A stretch of 64,000 nucleotides of DNA from Flavobacterium ichthyis (GTDB lineage: Bacteria > Bacteroidota > Bacteroidia > Flavobacteriales > Flavobacteriaceae), in NCBI RefSeq assembly GCF_009915155.1, contig NZ_JAABLM010000001.1, positions 248,001-312,000 of the forward strand. The letters are read 5' to 3'. The notes under the pieces are model-generated. The model searched no databases and was not told the DNA's origin. It worked only from the letters and a program-made list of their open reading frames with translations. Positions 62,783-64,000 of the stretch are shown piece by piece (positions within the stretch are counted from its first letter, which is position 1; every line of letters begins with the position of its first letter). Position numbers and translations under genes: made by a program.

Positions 62783-64000
62783 TTAGTACGTTCCGTTTTT
62801 CATTTTGATCAACACTTCCTGCATATCTGATTTTAAAGAATCATCCACGTAAGAAGCATTTTTCAGTGCTTTTTCCTGAACCGAGATCGCTCTGGTTTTT
62901 TCGCCGTTTTTGTAAAGCAATTGTGCCAATGTATCTAAATAATACGGGTTGTCTTTTTCAATCCGCAGGCTTGTTTCACTCCATTTAATGGCACGTTTCA
63001 CCTCGTTAAGATCTTTCACTTTTTCTACCACATACCAAGCGGCTTGATTGTGTGCGTTTGCAAATTTATTTTTAAAATTTGCCCAATCTTCAGCATAGTA
63101 ACTATTGCTTGTATTTTGGGAATATAATTTGTCGATTACTACAATTTCATTTTGATTTTCAAAAAACTGCTGGTGGAATTTATCAAAAACATCTAAATAA
63201 AGATCATCCACTTTTTGATCTCTGCCAATATCATAAATCATGGCAAAATAATCCAACTGATTTTGGTAATTTGACGCAGAACCGCTGATGGATTTTTTTA
63301 AATAAGCCATTAACTTATCTTTATTTTCCACTCCGTATACCGTAGGTGTTAACCTTATTCTCAAGGCTTTTCCAACTTGATCACTAATTTTATCACTTTT
63401 TTCTACAATAGGGTATTCGCTTTCAGATTGTTTATCAGTTTCGATAATTTCTTCAGGAAAAAGCAGTAAATAATCAAGCATTTTCCAGGTATTGTCGTCC
63501 ATAGGTCTCGACTTGTCAAACAATTGATAATAAAACCCTTGTCCGGCAACATCTGCGATAGCCACTTTAGCAAAGTCATTATTATATTTTTTTTCCGAAG
63601 AATATTTGTTTACGAGTCTGTTCCACGCTTCAGAAACTTTAACCTCATCGATATTCACCATTTTTATCTTATGTGTTTCCGAGCTGGGAATTGAGGGAGC
63701 GGGTACCTTTACCTCTTCTACCATTGGCGGATAAATGGACCAAGAATTCCAATTACTCATTTCAGCTAAAACTTTTAAAATTTCGGCATCATTATTTTTT
63801 TTAACCAAAGCATTTTGAAGCGCAATTTTTCTTGTAGCCAAGTCTAGTTGCTCTGTAAACCCATAATTATAAACGCTAAATTTCTCTGTATTACTCGAAA
63901 CATTTCCATTAATTGTGGCCAAAACATTTCCATTTTTATCCAAAATAGCAGTTGAACCTGAGTTCAGATTATTTTTTTGAGCCCATTTCTGATCAGCGGA
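62783..64000 (-). CDS. TPR-containing protein, probably thioredoxin-like (5' end outside window)
   Basis: The frame is open to the window edge, giving at least 405 residues. The first visible residues (ADQKWAQKNNLNSGSTAILDKNG) resemble the C-terminal half of a thioredoxin-fold domain. The rest is helical, ending in TPR-like pairs (AIKWSETSLRIEKDNPYYLDTLAQLLYKNGE). Probably a periplasmic or cytosolic thioredoxin-like protein with a helical partner-binding region. Function unknown. Confidence 0.7.
   Translation of the reverse strand, partial: SADQKWAQKNNLNSGSTAILDKNGNVLATINGNVSSNTEKFSVYNYGFTEQLDLATRKIALQNALVKKNNDAEILKVLAEMSNWNSWSIYPPMVEEVKVPAPSIPSSETHKIKMVNIDEVKVSEAWNRLVNKYSSEKKYNNDFAKVAIADVAGQGFYYQLFDKSRPMDDNTWKMLDYLLLFPEEIIETDKQSESEYPIVEKSDKISDQVGKALRIRLTPTVYGVENKDKLMAYLKKSISGSASNYQNQLDYFAMIYDIGRDQKVDDLYLDVFDKFHQQFFENQNEIVVIDKLYSQNTSNSYYAEDWANFKNKFANAHNQAAWYVVEKVKDLNEVKRAIKWSETSLRIEKDNPYYLDTLAQLLYKNGEKTRAISVQEKALKNASYVDDSLKSDMQEVLIKMKNGTY

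Overview
The window is chromosomal DNA of a member of the Bacteroidota, almost certainly Flavobacteriaceae (Flavobacterium-like). The evidence is AT-rich DNA, promoters of the TTG-(17 to 23 bp)-TAnnTTTG type, TonB-dependent receptors, a GldA-type gliding ATPase, exosortase XrtF with its partner, a bacterial geranylgeranylglyceryl phosphate synthase, a two-gene methionine synthase, and many DUF families typical of the phylum. No rRNA, tRNA, CRISPR array, prophage or classical insertion sequence was seen. Most of the window is housekeeping.

Layout. 1-7.2 kb: 3' part of infB, then aat, a DUF3127 SSB-like protein, a flavin reductase-like protein, a histidine kinase, a HIT protein and greA. 7.3-15 kb: a degenerate Rieske lipoprotein, then a leftward cluster (PPTase, GGGP synthase, PnuC transporter, NadR-like kinase fused to DUF4301, ArfB) ending in a TonB receptor under a TPP riboswitch. 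15.4-20.1 kb: ahcY, a small lipoprotein, rplU-rpmA, an esterase and a GAF protein. 20.2-24.3 kb: xrtF and its partner, then a HYC_CC_PP protein, a TonB receptor and an HMA protein that look like a metal (copper) module. 24.5-29 kb: a surface lipoprotein, a membrane AraC regulator and a frameshifted MG2/plug-like gene. 29-36 kb: one long leftward cluster, miaB, sigma-54-type activator, lptE, TPR protein, secG, groES, groEL. 36-46.3 kb: DUF4199, an M16 protease pair, an EamA transporter, dtd, rsgA and a VIT/vWA/plug/TPR/DUF2135 giant. 46.4-54.4 kb: aroF-chorismate mutase, small lipoproteins, a short gldA, AraC, SDR, a DUF2807 protein, a PagL-like protein and an RDD protein. 54.4-62.7 kb: the methionine/SAM region metF, metH (two genes), a homoserine-dehydrogenase-like stub and metK.

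The most unusual part is 54.4-62.7 kb. The two metH genes are invaded by at least four copies of a short GC-rich palindromic repeat. One inverted pair encloses a 143-codon DUF559 nuclease-like cassette, all in frame, so the cobalamin-dependent synthase appears to be translated with a nuclease-family domain in its B12 module. The metH stop codon also lies inside a repeat, and a 4 x 7-bp tandem repeat is translated. A second repeat family (about 154 bp) is inserted in frame in the signal peptide of the TPP-controlled TonB receptor. Deleting it on paper restores an ordinary signal peptide. The same region carries a clear SAM-I riboswitch before metH, a probable SAM-II riboswitch before metK on the other strand, and between them two unannotated leader-peptide/terminator modules. 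Two genes (26.6-29.0 kb and 48.9-49.3 kb) carry single-base frameshifts, and gldA seems to have lost an internal segment.
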